Assembly: GCF_042662125.1 (NCBI RefSeq) | Contig: NZ_JBHSXL010000009.1 | Span: 702,847 to 766,846, forward strand | DNA from: Halopenitus salinus | GTDB taxonomy: Archaea > Halobacteriota > Halobacteria > Halobacteriales > Haloferacaceae | Direction: 5' to 3' | DNA: 64,000 nucleotides | Part shown: positions 52,909-60,932 of the stretch, piece by piece | How the letters are laid out: each line of letters begins with the position of its first letter | Position numbering within the stretch: the stretch's first letter is position 1 | Position numbers and translations under genes: made by a program | Notes under the pieces: generated by a model | Seen by the model: the letters and a program-made list of their open reading frames with translations, nothing else | The model's database searches: none | Told to the model about the DNA's origin: nothing

Positions 52909-53610
52909 TCACTCGATCCGGAACGGAGCCACGTACTCGACCCGGGTCGAGTCTTCGGATTCCGATCCGACGGTGCCGACGATCCCGAAGACGTACGTTC
53001 CGGGGTCGAGCGCGTGGGCGATCGGCATCGGTCGATCCTCGCCGCCCCCGTCCTCCGGCGGCGTCCGGTCTTCACTTCCGGCGGGCGTCTGGTCTCCATC
53101 CTCTGAGGGCGTCCGGTTCCCGGGCCACAGCTCCCACGCGTAGCTCGAGCCGGGCTCGATCGTCGTCCACGGTTCCACGTGCGCGTCCGGCGCCACGTGC
53201 TCGTACCCCTCCTCGGTCCGTCTCTTGATCGCCCACGCGTAGGGGTTCAACCCGACCGGCGTCTCGGAGCGGTTGGACAACACGAACTCTATCGACGCCG
53301 GTCCGTCGCCGGAATCGAGATCGAGGACCGCCGGCGAGGGCACGAGCCGGATCGGCTCGGCGTCCCGATCGCTCGTGTGCCAACAGACCGTCCGGTCGGC
53401 GTTCTCGGCGAAGGACGGACACTCGATGTCATCGAAGATCTCCTCGTTCCTGTTCCCGCCATCGTTCCCATCTCCGTCGCCGTTCCCGTTCCCGTTCCCG
53501 TCGCCGTTCTCCGGTGGGGATCCCGCACTGGGCGCGAGACAACCAGCCGCGGCGACCGGTGCCGCGGCTAACGAGCTACCGATCGCGACCAGGGCCCGTC
53601 TCCGGTTCAT
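52909..53610 (-). CDS. Probable secreted lipoprotein, uncharacterised
   Basis: A 233-residue exported protein. The N-terminus MNRRRALVAIGSSLAAAP has a twin-arginine-like motif followed by a hydrophobic stretch, and AAAGC at residue 24 forms a lipobox, so it is probably a Tat-exported lipoprotein. A Gly-Asn-Asp linker (about 30-55) comes from a hexamer-type DNA repeat. The remaining domain is beta-rich (SIEFVLSNRSETPVGLNPYAW, WTTIEPGSSYAWELWPGN, GTYVFGIVGTVGSESEDSTRVEY), perhaps an immunoglobulin-like fold. A second Pro/Asp/Gly-rich insertion lies near 172-195. No substrate or binding residues are visible. Confidence 0.8.
   Translation of the reverse strand: MNRRRALVAIGSSLAAAPVAAAGCLAPSAGSPPENGDGNGNGNGDGDGNDGGNRNEEIFDDIECPSFAENADRTVCWHTSDRDAEPIRLVPSPAVLDLDSGDGPASIEFVLSNRSETPVGLNPYAWAIKRRTEEGYEHVAPDAHVEPWTTIEPGSSYAWELWPGNRTPSEDGDQTPAGSEDRTPPEDGGGEDRPMPIAHALDPGTYVFGIVGTVGSESEDSTRVEYVAPFRIE
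53463..53508 (-). repeat. Hexamer-type repeat encoding the Gly-Asn-Asp linker
   Basis: Repeats of CGTTCC/CGTCGC-type hexamers (plus strand) encode the GNGNGNGDGDGN linker of the lipoprotein. Typical slippage-prone linker DNA. Confidence 0.65.
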
Positions 53611-53699
53611 GTACCTACGGAGGGCCCCGACGGGAAACTGCGTTTCGGAGGCTCAAACGGACGCTTGCGTCACGAGGGGATCACAGCTTCCCCTCGGGA

Positions 53700-53978
53700 T
53701 CACATCTTCCCTTCGGCGTCGTCGGCGAGCTCCTCCATTCGCTTGCCGACGCGGCCGGCCGCCGAGAACTCGTCCTCGCTCATCGCCGCGGCGAGCGCGT
53801 TGCCGAGCACGAAGACGGCGTGTTTGTGCTCGCTCTTCGATTTGTGGACGTGTGAGGGATCGATGTCGAGCTGCTCGTAGGGGTCGAACAGCTCCGAGTC
53901 GACGTCCTCGCGCTCGCGAAAGTGTTCCATGATCGTGACCATCTGCTCGTGAAGCTCCAGAAGCTCGTCTTTGTGCAT
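53700..53978 (-). CDS. UPF0058 family protein
   Basis: A 92-residue archaeal protein of the UPF0058 family, helical with conserved histidines (MHKDELLELHEQMVTIMEHF, IDPSHVHKSKSEHKHAVFVLG). A metal-binding role has been proposed for the family from its His content, but function is unknown. It ends EEFSAAGRV-like (DEFSAAGRVGKRMEELADDA). A CGCTTAAACC TATA-type box lies about 28 bp upstream of the ATG, so it is probably leaderless. Confidence 0.9.
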   Translation of the reverse strand: MHKDELLELHEQMVTIMEHFREREDVDSELFDPYEQLDIDPSHVHKSKSEHKHAVFVLGNALAAAMSEDEFSAAGRVGKRMEELADDAEGKM

Positions 53979-54000
53979 AATCGTGGTAGGACCGATGTCG

Positions 54001-54010
54001 GTTTAAGCGT
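54001..54010 (-). promoter_or_regulatory. TATA box of the UPF0058 gene
   Basis: ACGCTTAAAC on the minus strand, about 28 bp upstream of the ATG at 53978. Confidence 0.55.
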
Positions 54011-54112
54011 TTTTGGCGATCCGTGCCATAGACGGGACGATACCACGTTTCGAACGTCACCGTCGATCCGCGTCTCTCGGATCGAAACGGGCCGGCGTCG
54101 ACGTCGCCGTGA

Positions 54113-54328
54113 TCAAAAGACGTACTCGTCCTCGTGGCCCATCATCCCCTCGTCCTCGAACCCGGGGCCCTCCTCCTCGTCGGTCGGTCCGCTCGTCTTG
54201 TACGCCTTCATCCCGGTCGAGAGGAGTTCCTCTATCGCCTCCTCGCGGTTGAGGAACTCGCCCTGCTCGACCATCTGGGCGATCTGCATCTCGAGGTGTT
54301 CCGGGACCGTTATTTCGACTTTCGGCAT
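54113..54328 (-). CDS. Ribbon-helix-helix (CopG-like) DNA-binding protein
   Basis: A 71-residue protein beginning MPKVEITVPEHLEMQIAQMVEQGEF. The pattern of a beta-strand (VEITVP) followed by two helices (HLEMQIAQMVEQGEF and NREEAIEELLSTGMKAY) is the ribbon-helix-helix fold, which binds DNA as a dimer through the strand pair. An acidic tail follows. It stands alone; no cognate antitoxin/toxin is adjacent, so it is more likely a free transcriptional regulator than part of a toxin module. Strong TATA box GTTTATATATCC upstream (54354-54365). Confidence 0.85.
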   Translation of the reverse strand: MPKVEITVPEHLEMQIAQMVEQGEFLNREEAIEELLSTGMKAYKTSGPTDEEEGPGFEDEGMMGHEDEYVF

Positions 54329-54353
54329 TCTCTATCGGGTCGTTATGGCAGGG

Positions 54354-54365
54354 GATATATAAACT
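54354..54365 (-). promoter_or_regulatory. TATA box of the ribbon-helix-helix gene
   Basis: GTTTATATATCC on the minus strand, about 30 bp upstream of the ATG at 54328; one of the strongest TATA elements in the window. Confidence 0.65.
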
Positions 54366-54506
54366 TACGGTCGTTCTCCCGGTATCCGGAAAAACGAATC
54401 GGCGATCGTTGGAAGTTTCATTCGTGATATCCAAAGAACGATTCCGTTTCGGGAAGTTCTATCGGGACATCGGTAACCATAGGTAAATCGACCCCGTACG
54501 GCCGTC

Positions 54507-55100
54507 ATGGTCGAAGACGTCACGGACCTCTATCGGGAGTTCGGCTCCGATCGTCTGCCGCCCGGACAGCGGCGGACCGACCGGTTCCCCGTGCTCTCGA
54601 AGGGCGAGACGCCGTCGTGTGATCCGGAGGAGTGGCGCTTCGAGGTGTTCGGCGCCGTCGATCGCCGGCTGGAGTACGACCTCGAGGAGTTCCGGGACCT
54701 GCCGGCGACCACCCAACAGCAGGATTTCCACTGTGTAACCGGCTGGAGCCGGTTCGACTGTGCGTTCACCGGCGTTCCGTTCCCCGAGATCGAGGAGCGT
54801 GCCGGCGTCGACGACGACGCCGTCCACGTGCTGTTTCACGCCCTCGACGGCTACACGACGGACCTCCCGCGTTCCGACTGCTCGCGCGGTGAGGTGCTTT
54901 TCGCCTACGGCCTCGACGGCGAGGACCTCCCCGCGGACCACGGCGGGCCGGTCCGCGTCGTCACCCCCCACAAGTACGCCTACAAGGGCGCGAAGTGGGT
55001 GACCGGCGTGGAGTTTCTGACGGAGCCGGAACGGGGTTACTGGGAGAAACGCGGCTACTCGGGCACGGCGAACCCCTGGAGAGAGGAGCGGTATAGTTAG
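54507..55100 (+). CDS. YedY/sulfite-oxidase-like molybdopterin oxidoreductase domain protein
   Basis: A 197-residue molybdopterin domain protein of the sulfite oxidase fold, without haem or signal peptide. The N-terminal half has RTDRFPVLSKGETPSCDPEEW; the molybdenum-ligating cysteine is C76 in FHCVTGWSRFDC, followed by FTGVPFPEI. Later LFHALDGYTTDLP and VRVVTPHKYAYKGAKWVTGVEFL are typical of YedY-like proteins. It is compact compared with full sulfite oxidases, as in haloarchaeal homologues, and its substrate is unknown. It precedes the isochorismate synthase by 26 bp. Confidence 0.88.
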   Translation: MVEDVTDLYREFGSDRLPPGQRRTDRFPVLSKGETPSCDPEEWRFEVFGAVDRRLEYDLEEFRDLPATTQQQDFHCVTGWSRFDCAFTGVPFPEIEERAGVDDDAVHVLFHALDGYTTDLPRSDCSRGEVLFAYGLDGEDLPADHGGPVRVVTPHKYAYKGAKWVTGVEFLTEPERGYWEKRGYSGTANPWREERYS

Positions 55101-55126
55101 GGTAAAGGCCCTCGCTCCCCGAGGAC

Positions 55127-56512
55127 GTGTCGATGGATCCCTCACCCGCCGCCGACGCCGTGCGGCTCGTGAGCCGTACCCGCCGGATCGACCGGCCGGC
55201 GTTCCGGGCGGCCTTCGAGGCCGTTCCACGCCCGCGAACGGTCTGGGGGGCCCCGACCGAGGCGACCGTGGTCGCCGGCGGCAGCGCGGCCACGCTCACC
55301 GCCTCCGGCCCCGACCGGTTCGCGTCGCTCCGGGAGGCGGCGGCGGACGTCTTCTCCTCCGGCGACGTTCACGCGGGGACCGAGGCCGCCTGTCCCCGGC
55401 TGTTCGGCGGGTTCGCGTTCCACGAGGCGGCGACGGACGGGGACCCCTGGGGTTCGTTTCCGGAGGCCCGTTTCGTCCTCCCGCGGGTGCAGGTGACGGA
55501 GGCCGAAAACGGGACGTGGCTCACCGTCAACGCTCTCGATCCGGACGCGACCGCTGTGGACGTCGAGGAGCGCCTCGATCGGGCCGTCGAGACGTTCGAC
55601 CGGCTCCGACGGTCGGGTGAGCTCGATCGGCGGCCCGACCGTCCCGGAATCGCCGGGCTCCGTCCGACGACGAGCCGGGAGGAGTGGCGACTCGGCGTCG
55701 AGTCCGCGACGGACCGCATCCGGGAGGGCGAACTCGACAAGGTCGTGTTGGCACAGGCCCTCTCGGCCGATCTCCGCCGTGATATCCCCCTCGCCGCCAC
55801 GCTCGAGCGGCTCCGCGAGACCCACCCGAACTGTTACCCGTTTCTGATCGAGACCGACTCGGATTCCGACACCAACGTCGACAGCAGCCCCGATTCCGAC
55901 GGAACCGCGTTTCTGGGAGCCACTCCGGAGCGGCTCGTCTCGCTTCGCGGACGGACCGTCGAGACCGACGCGCTCGCGGGCACCACCGGGCGCGGCGAGA
56001 CGCCGGAGGAGGACGAGTGGCTCGCCGCCGAACTGGCCGCCGACGCGAAGAACGTCCACGAACACGACCTCGTCGTCGAGGCCATTCGCGAGCAGCTGTC
56101 GCCGATGGCCGCGTCGATCGCCGCCGGCGACCGCCGGGTGAAACGCCTCGCGACCGTCCAGCACCTCCACACGCCGATCACGGCCGAACTCGAGGGGAAC
56201 GCCCACGTCCTCTCTCTCGTCGAGGCGCTCCACCCCACGCCGGCCGTCGGCGGGCTCCCGCCGGCGGCGGCGCTGTCGACCATCCGGGAGACGGAGCCGT
56301 TCGACCGTGGGTGGTATGCGGCTCCGATCGGCTGGTTCGACGCCGCCGGAAACGGAACGTTCGCCGTCGGAATCCGTTCCGCGGTCGCCGAGGGCGATCG
56401 GGCCACCCTCTTTGCCGGCGTCGGGATCGTCGCCGACTCCGACGCGGAGACCGAGTGGGACGAGATCCAGCTCAAGTACCGGCCGATCCTCGACGAGCTC
56501 GAGGCCGGCTGA
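55127..56512 (+). CDS. menF: Isochorismate synthase MenF
   Basis: Converts chorismate to isochorismate, first committed step of menaquinone synthesis, the respiratory quinone of haloarchaea. The 461-residue product shows the chorismate-utilising fold: GGFAFHEAATDGDPWGSFPEA near residue 88, SATDRIREGELDKVVLAQALS near 190 (catalytic Lys region), ALAGTTGRGETPEEDEWLA near 284 and LHPTPAVGGLPPAAALSTI near 366, then DRGWYAAPIGWFDAAGNGTF. No other men gene is adjacent. The GTG at 55127 has a GAGG six bases upstream; the ATG two codons later is possible. It is co-directional with the YedY-like gene. Confidence 0.9.
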   Translation: MSMDPSPAADAVRLVSRTRRIDRPAFRAAFEAVPRPRTVWGAPTEATVVAGGSAATLTASGPDRFASLREAAADVFSSGDVHAGTEAACPRLFGGFAFHEAATDGDPWGSFPEARFVLPRVQVTEAENGTWLTVNALDPDATAVDVEERLDRAVETFDRLRRSGELDRRPDRPGIAGLRPTTSREEWRLGVESATDRIREGELDKVVLAQALSADLRRDIPLAATLERLRETHPNCYPFLIETDSDSDTNVDSSPDSDGTAFLGATPERLVSLRGRTVETDALAGTTGRGETPEEDEWLAAELAADAKNVHEHDLVVEAIREQLSPMAASIAAGDRRVKRLATVQHLHTPITAELEGNAHVLSLVEALHPTPAVGGLPPAAALSTIRETEPFDRGWYAAPIGWFDAAGNGTFAVGIRSAVAEGDRATLFAGVGIVADSDAETEWDEIQLKYRPILDELEAG

Positions 56513-56559
56513 CTCCGCGACGGTCCACCCGAATGGGGACGCCCGCGGATCGAGTCATC

Positions 56560-57300
56560 CTACTGGTACATCCGGAGCGGACGCGCCTCGGTGCTCTCGT
56601 TCTCGACGTTCTGCATGCGGCGGGCGAGCTCCTCCTTCGCGCGCTGGATCTCGTCGGCCCGATCGACGAGGTCGTCGGTCGGGACGTCGACGTCCGCGAG
56701 CGGTCCGATCGCGTTGGCGAGAAGGGCCCTGGCGCCTTCCGGATCCGGAAACTGCGGGTCCGACTCCACGACGAGACCGACTGCCGTCGTGTCGTGTTCG
56801 ACCGCGTGCGAGAGGAGTGCGCCCGTCGGTCCGCTGATGAGTCCCATCTCCGTGGGCGCATCGAGCCCGATCCGTTCCAGGTGGGCCCGTCCCCCGCCGG
56901 CCGCGATCCCGTAGAGTGACGGGGGTTCGGCGCCCTTATCCGCCGGGCGTCCGGACAGGTACACCGGCGTGACGCCGCGGTCGTCGAACCACCCGGACAG
57001 GCAGTCCGCGAACTCGATGGCGGCAGGGGGAGCGATCGGGATGTCGCTTTGTAACACGAGCAGGTCGCGGTCCGTGTCGGCGTAGACGCGGACGGGAGTC
57101 GTGAGTTGGGAGTTCCCCTCCATGTAGGTCACCACCGGGGGGATCCCCTCACAGTGGACGTTCGCGTAGTGGACCATCTCGAACGTCTCGACGAGGTGGT
57201 CCGACGCGATCTTGCCCACCAGGCCCACACCCGGCAACCCCTCGATCAGGAACGGGGCGTCCAGCTCGAGGTCGTCTTCGAGAACGTTGATCCGTGCCAT
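56560..57300 (-). CDS. Proteasome assembly chaperone family (PAC2) protein
   Basis: A 246-residue archaeal PAC2-family protein, homologous to factors that assist 20S proteasome assembly in eukaryotes. It starts MARINVLEDDLELDAPFLIEGLPGVGLVGKIA and has YMEGNSQLTTPVRVY, LVLQSDIPIAPPAAIEF near residue 85, YGIAAGGGRAHLERIGLDAP near 128 and a final helix of DRADEIQRAKEELARRMQNVE. Length is normal. Its role in Archaea is unproven; it is far from psmA in this window. A CGCTTATAAG TATA box lies about 28 bp upstream. Confidence 0.88.
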   Translation of the reverse strand: MARINVLEDDLELDAPFLIEGLPGVGLVGKIASDHLVETFEMVHYANVHCEGIPPVVTYMEGNSQLTTPVRVYADTDRDLLVLQSDIPIAPPAAIEFADCLSGWFDDRGVTPVYLSGRPADKGAEPPSLYGIAAGGGRAHLERIGLDAPTEMGLISGPTGALLSHAVEHDTTAVGLVVESDPQFPDPEGARALLANAIGPLADVDVPTDDLVDRADEIQRAKEELARRMQNVENESTEARPLRMYQ

Positions 57301-57323
57301 GGCGGATCGTTTCGAGCGGAACT

Positions 57324-57333
57324 ACTTATAAGC
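57324..57333 (-). promoter_or_regulatory. TATA box of the PAC2 gene
   Basis: On the minus strand CGCTTATAAG, about 28 bp upstream of the ATG at 57300. Confidence 0.6.
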
Positions 57334-57469
57334 GGCCGCGTCACCCCGCGTCGGGCCGCCTCGGCGAACGAGCGGCGTTGGACGCGTCGACGATCAGCCG
57401 CAGTGTCGCGCAACGGTGACGGCCGACCCGAGTCGAAATGGACAAACCCGGCGTCCCCGAAGGAGCGGT

Positions 57470-58399
57470 ATGAATCCGCTCGAGCGGTACCTACCGCTCG
57501 TCGACGACGAGGAGGCGTTTCTCTCGGCCTGCGATCGGGCGCTCCCGTCCGTGGTTCGCGTCAACACGATCAAGGCGACGCCGGATCGCGTTCGACGGGC
57601 GCTTCGCGAGGAGGGGATCGACGTCGATCCCGTCGACTGGCACGAGGGGCTGTTTCGGCTTCCCGACGGGAGCCCGGGACGAAACTGGCCGTACGTCCAC
57701 GGTTGGATCCACGGTCAAGAGGAGGTGTCGGTCCTGCCGGCGCTCGCGCTGGAGGCGGAGCCGGGCGATCGGGTCCTCGACGCCTGTGCCGCGCCGGGGA
57801 GCAAGACCACCCAGATCGCGGCGGCCGTCGACGACAGGGGGACCATCGTCGCCAACGACAACAACCTCGGTCGGCTCTCGGCGCTTCGACACAACGCGGA
57901 GCGTCTCGGCGCGACGAGCATCGCCGTCACCAACCAGGACGCCCGGAACGTCTCGTTGTCCCCCTTCCCGTTCGAGGCGTTCGACCACGCGCTCGTCGAC
58001 GTCCCCTGCTCGTGTGAGGGGACCTGCAGAAAGAACCCCGACGTCCTCGAGGAGTGGACCTTCGAACACGTCGAGGCGGTCGCTGGCGTACAAAAGGGGA
58101 TCGCCACGCGCGCCGTCCAGGCGACCCGGCCGGGCGGCACCGTGGTCTACTCGACGTGCACCTTCGCTCCCGAGGAGAACGAGGCGGTCCTCCAACACGT
58201 CCTCGAGAACGAATCCTGCGAGCTCGTCGAGTTCGACCTCCCGGTCCGGACCGAACCCGGGGTCACCGAGTGGGACGGCGAGCGCTTCGACGACGCGATG
58301 GAGCTGGCCCACCGGGTCTACCCGCACCACAACGACACCGGCGGGTTCTTCTGTGCGAAGCTGCGCGTCACCGACGACGAGGGGGTGACCGCGGGATGA
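57470..58399 (+). CDS. NOL1/NOP2/Sun-family RNA cytosine-C5 methyltransferase
   Basis: SAM-dependent m5C methylase acting on tRNA or rRNA. The 309-residue product has the N-terminal RNA-binding region, SAM motif DACAAPGSKTTQIAA near residue 104, motif IV VPCSCEG with C180, and motif VI YSTCTFAPEENEAVL with C230, the two cysteines that release and attack the base. A FFCAKL ending is typical. It lacks the C-terminal PUA-like domain present in some relatives, but the next gene, overlapping by ATGA, may supply it. An AGGAG ribosome-binding site precedes the ATG at 57470. Confidence 0.92.
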   Translation: MNPLERYLPLVDDEEAFLSACDRALPSVVRVNTIKATPDRVRRALREEGIDVDPVDWHEGLFRLPDGSPGRNWPYVHGWIHGQEEVSVLPALALEAEPGDRVLDACAAPGSKTTQIAAAVDDRGTIVANDNNLGRLSALRHNAERLGATSIAVTNQDARNVSLSPFPFEAFDHALVDVPCSCEGTCRKNPDVLEEWTFEHVEAVAGVQKGIATRAVQATRPGGTVVYSTCTFAPEENEAVLQHVLENESCELVEFDLPVRTEPGVTEWDGERFDDAMELAHRVYPHHNDTGGFFCAKLRVTDDEGVTAG

Positions 58400-58953
58400 G
58401 CCAGGACGGCGGCGACGGCGCGGGCGGAGACGCAAGTGACGCGCCCCCGACCAACGACGGGCAACGGTTCGACCGGCTTCCGGCGACCGACGACGACCGG
58501 GACGTTCCGGGACGACCCACCCGCGAGGAGGTGCTCGAGTGGTGGGAGACGCGCTTCGGCGTCGACCCCGCCGTCTTCGAGCCCTACGACTTCTACGAGA
58601 AGGGTGCCGGGAAGATCTGGGTGTACGCGGGCGAGGCCACGAACCCGGCCCGGATCGAGGCGCTCGGCATGACGCTTTTGCGGACGCGCCAGGAACACTG
58701 GAAGCCGACGACCCGCACCGCCTCCCGGTTCGGCCGCCACGCGAGCCGGAACGTGATCGACCTCGAACCCGAGGAGGCGACGTCGTTCCTCGCCGGGGAG
58801 GACCAGCCGGTCGAGCGGTGGGACGGCGATTGGGGGTACCTCATCGCAACCCACGAGATCGCGGGGGACGCGGAGCCGATCGGCGTCGGGCTCTACCTCC
58901 ACGGCGAGCTTCGATCTCGGGTTCCGAAGGGGAGCCGCCGGGATCTGGCGTAG
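58396..58953 (+). CDS. Uncharacterised partner of the RNA methylase (possible PUA-like domain)
   Basis: A 185-residue protein whose ATG overlaps the methylase stop codon (ATGA). After an acidic, disordered-looking N-terminus (MSQDGGDGAGGDASD) a compact domain begins REEVLEWWETRFGVDPAVFEPYDFY and includes IWVYAGEATNPARIEALGMTLLRTR and NVIDLEPEEATSFLAGE, ending in GYLIATHEIAGDAEPIGVGLYLHGELRSRVPKG-like strands. This resembles the RNA-binding C-terminal domain of RsmF/NSUN methylases, split off as a separate gene. The haloarchaeal family has no agreed name that I can cite. Confidence 0.75.
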   Translation: MSQDGGDGAGGDASDAPPTNDGQRFDRLPATDDDRDVPGRPTREEVLEWWETRFGVDPAVFEPYDFYEKGAGKIWVYAGEATNPARIEALGMTLLRTRQEHWKPTTRTASRFGRHASRNVIDLEPEEATSFLAGEDQPVERWDGDWGYLIATHEIAGDAEPIGVGLYLHGELRSRVPKGSRRDLA

Positions 58954-58990
58954 TCCGAGCCGGACTGGTCGGCCCCGCCGAGACGCGATC

Positions 58991-58997
58991 GCTTAAG
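58991..58997 (+). promoter_or_regulatory. TATA box of the CDF transporter gene
   Basis: GCTTAAG about 28 bp upstream of the ATG at 59022; a GGAGG lies just before the start. Confidence 0.5.
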
Positions 58998-59021
58998 AAC
59001 TCCCGGCCCGCGAGTGGAGGT

Positions 59022-59924
59022 ATGACGAGCGAGGGCCGTCGCTTCAAGCGCGCGGCCGGGGTCAACATCCTCGGCAACGCCGTGAAGATCGTCGTCGAGG
59101 GGGCGGTCGGGTTGACGTTCGGGAGCGTGGCCCTCGTCGCCGACGCGGCCCACTCGGTTGCGGATCTCGTTGCGAGCCTCGTCGTGTTTCTCTGGGGGGG
59201 CTCGGCATACACCGCACCGGACGAGACCCACCCGCACGGCCACCAGCGGATCGAACCCCTCACCGCGCTGTTCGTCGGCTCCGTCATCGTGTTGCTCGGC
59301 GGCAACCTGTTGTACGAGTCGGCCACCGCGCTGCTCGTCGGCCCCGACGTCGTCTTCGACGTCCTCCTGCTCGGCGCGCTCGCGTTCTCGATCGCCGATA
59401 TGTACCTGCTGTATCGCTACACGATGCGGGTGAACGCCGATCTGGGCTCGACCGCGCTCGACGCGCTGGTCGCCGACAGTCTCAACGACATCTACACCTC
59501 CATCGCGGCCGTCGTCGGCGTCTTCGGCGTGCTCCTCGGCGTTCCCGTGCTCGATGCGATCGCCGGCGGGCTCGTGAGTCTGCTCGTCATCCACGAGGGG
59601 ATCCGCATCGCCCGCGAGAACGTGGGGTACCTGGTCGGCGCGGCCCCGCCCGAGGAGGACGCCGAACGGATCCGAAGGGTCCTGCGGTCCACCCCGGCCG
59701 TCGAGGGCGTCCACGACCTGCGGGTGTTCTACGACGGCACCGACATCGAGGTCGAGGTTCACGTGGAGGTCGACGGCGAGATGACCCTCCGGGAGGCGCA
59801 CGACCTCGAGACGGAACTCATCACCCGGCTTCGCGACGACCCGGAGGTCGGCGACGTCCACGTCCACCTCGACCCGTCGGGACTCGGCGAGTGGAAGGAC
59901 GCCTCCGAGGGACTGCTCGAGTAG
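59022..59924 (+). CDS. Cation diffusion facilitator family transporter
   Basis: Exports divalent metals (zinc, manganese or iron) in exchange for protons. The 300-residue product has six hydrophobic segments and the CDF metal sites: HSVAD in LVADAAHSVADLVAS near residue 45 and DSLND in LVADSLNDIYTSIAA near 150. A histidine-bearing loop DETHPHGHQRIEPL lies between the two. The cytoplasmic C-terminal domain (about 215-290) has the usual ferredoxin-like fold with LRVFYDGTDIEVEVHVEVD and VHVHLDPSG. Metal identity cannot be fixed by eye. It has its own TATA box. Confidence 0.92.
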   Translation: MTSEGRRFKRAAGVNILGNAVKIVVEGAVGLTFGSVALVADAAHSVADLVASLVVFLWGGSAYTAPDETHPHGHQRIEPLTALFVGSVIVLLGGNLLYESATALLVGPDVVFDVLLLGALAFSIADMYLLYRYTMRVNADLGSTALDALVADSLNDIYTSIAAVVGVFGVLLGVPVLDAIAGGLVSLLVIHEGIRIARENVGYLVGAAPPEEDAERIRRVLRSTPAVEGVHDLRVFYDGTDIEVEVHVEVDGEMTLREAHDLETELITRLRDDPEVGDVHVHLDPSGLGEWKDASEGLLE

Positions 59925-60032
59925 CCCAAGGGACCCCTCACGGGGCCCGATTCACGACACGAGCCGTCTCGGCGGTCGGAACCCCGGCGTCACGTCGCGA
60001 GGTTCAAGGGGACGGACCGCCCGGATGAAGAC

Positions 60033-60860
60033 GTGCGCATCGAGAACAGCTTCATCCCCGTCCGCGGCGTCGGGGAGGCGACGGAACGGCGGCTGTGGGA
60101 GCGGGGGATCACCGACTGGGATGCCTTCGATCCCTCGATCGACGTCCGGGGCGTCGGATCGACGACGGCCGACCGGATCGAGACGTTCATCGACCACGCC
60201 CGGGCCCACCTCGTCGAGGGGAACGCCCGGTTCTTCGACGACGCCTTCCCCGGCTCCGAGCGCTGGCGGCTCTACGAGGACTTCCGGTCGGAGACCTGCT
60301 TTTTCGACATCGAGACGACCGGCCTCGACGAGCATCGCGACCGCGTGACGACGGTGAGCTTCCATCACGACGACGAGACGACCACGCTGGTTCGCGGCGA
60401 GGACCTGACCGCCGAGGCGGTCCGCGAGCGGTTCGCGGAGGCGTCGCTCCTCGCGTCGTTCAACGGCGCGCGCTTCGACGTCCCCTTCCTCGAGACGTCT
60501 CTCGGGATCGACGTCGACACGCCCCATCTCGACCTCATGTATCCGTGTCGCCGGCTCGGACTCTCGGGCGGGCTCAAGTCGATCGAATCCGAGATCGGGA
60601 TCACGCGCGACCGTCCGGACCTCTCCGGTCGCGACGCCGTCCGGCTGTGGCACGAGTACGAACGCGGCGACGACGAGGCCCTCGAGACGCTCGTCTCCTA
60701 CAACCGGGCGGACACGCGAAACCTGGAGGCGCTCGCGGATCGCGTCTGTTCGTCGCTCCACCGCGACGTCTTCGAGTCGGTGACCTACGACCAGGCGGAG
60801 GATCCGTCGGAACCGGTGGACCCGGCGGACTCGGAAGACCGGAACGATCCGGTGGACTAG
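60033..60860 (+). CDS. RNase H-like (YprB-type) 3'-5' exonuclease with helix-hairpin-helix
   Basis: A 275-residue nuclease of the YprB/RNase H-like exonuclease group. The N-terminus has a helix-hairpin-helix-like DNA-binding pattern (VRGVGEATERRLWERGI, then DVRGVGSTTADRIETFI). The DEDD-type exonuclease core follows: FFDIETTGLDEHRD near residue 90 (first D and E), LLASFNGARFDVPFLE near 146 and LVSYNRADTRNLEALAD near 228. Substrate could be DNA or RNA; it was not matched to a named system. The start is a GTG at 60033, chosen because the protein begins VRIENSFIPVRGVGEAT there; other starts are not obvious. Confidence 0.82.
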   Translation: MRIENSFIPVRGVGEATERRLWERGITDWDAFDPSIDVRGVGSTTADRIETFIDHARAHLVEGNARFFDDAFPGSERWRLYEDFRSETCFFDIETTGLDEHRDRVTTVSFHHDDETTTLVRGEDLTAEAVRERFAEASLLASFNGARFDVPFLETSLGIDVDTPHLDLMYPCRRLGLSGGLKSIESEIGITRDRPDLSGRDAVRLWHEYERGDDEALETLVSYNRADTRNLEALADRVCSSLHRDVFESVTYDQAEDPSEPVDPADSEDRNDPVD

Positions 60861-60932
60861 GCGGGGGCGACCCGTTCTCACGGCGGGGAGTGAACCGAAA
60901 CGTTCCTGCCGCGGGGGGCCGAGACCACCGGT

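Noticed and set aside
54113..54328. Ribbon-helix-helix gene considered as half of a toxin-antitoxin pair
   Set aside because: No toxin-like gene overlaps or follows it; neighbours are UPF0058 and a divergent molybdoenzyme.
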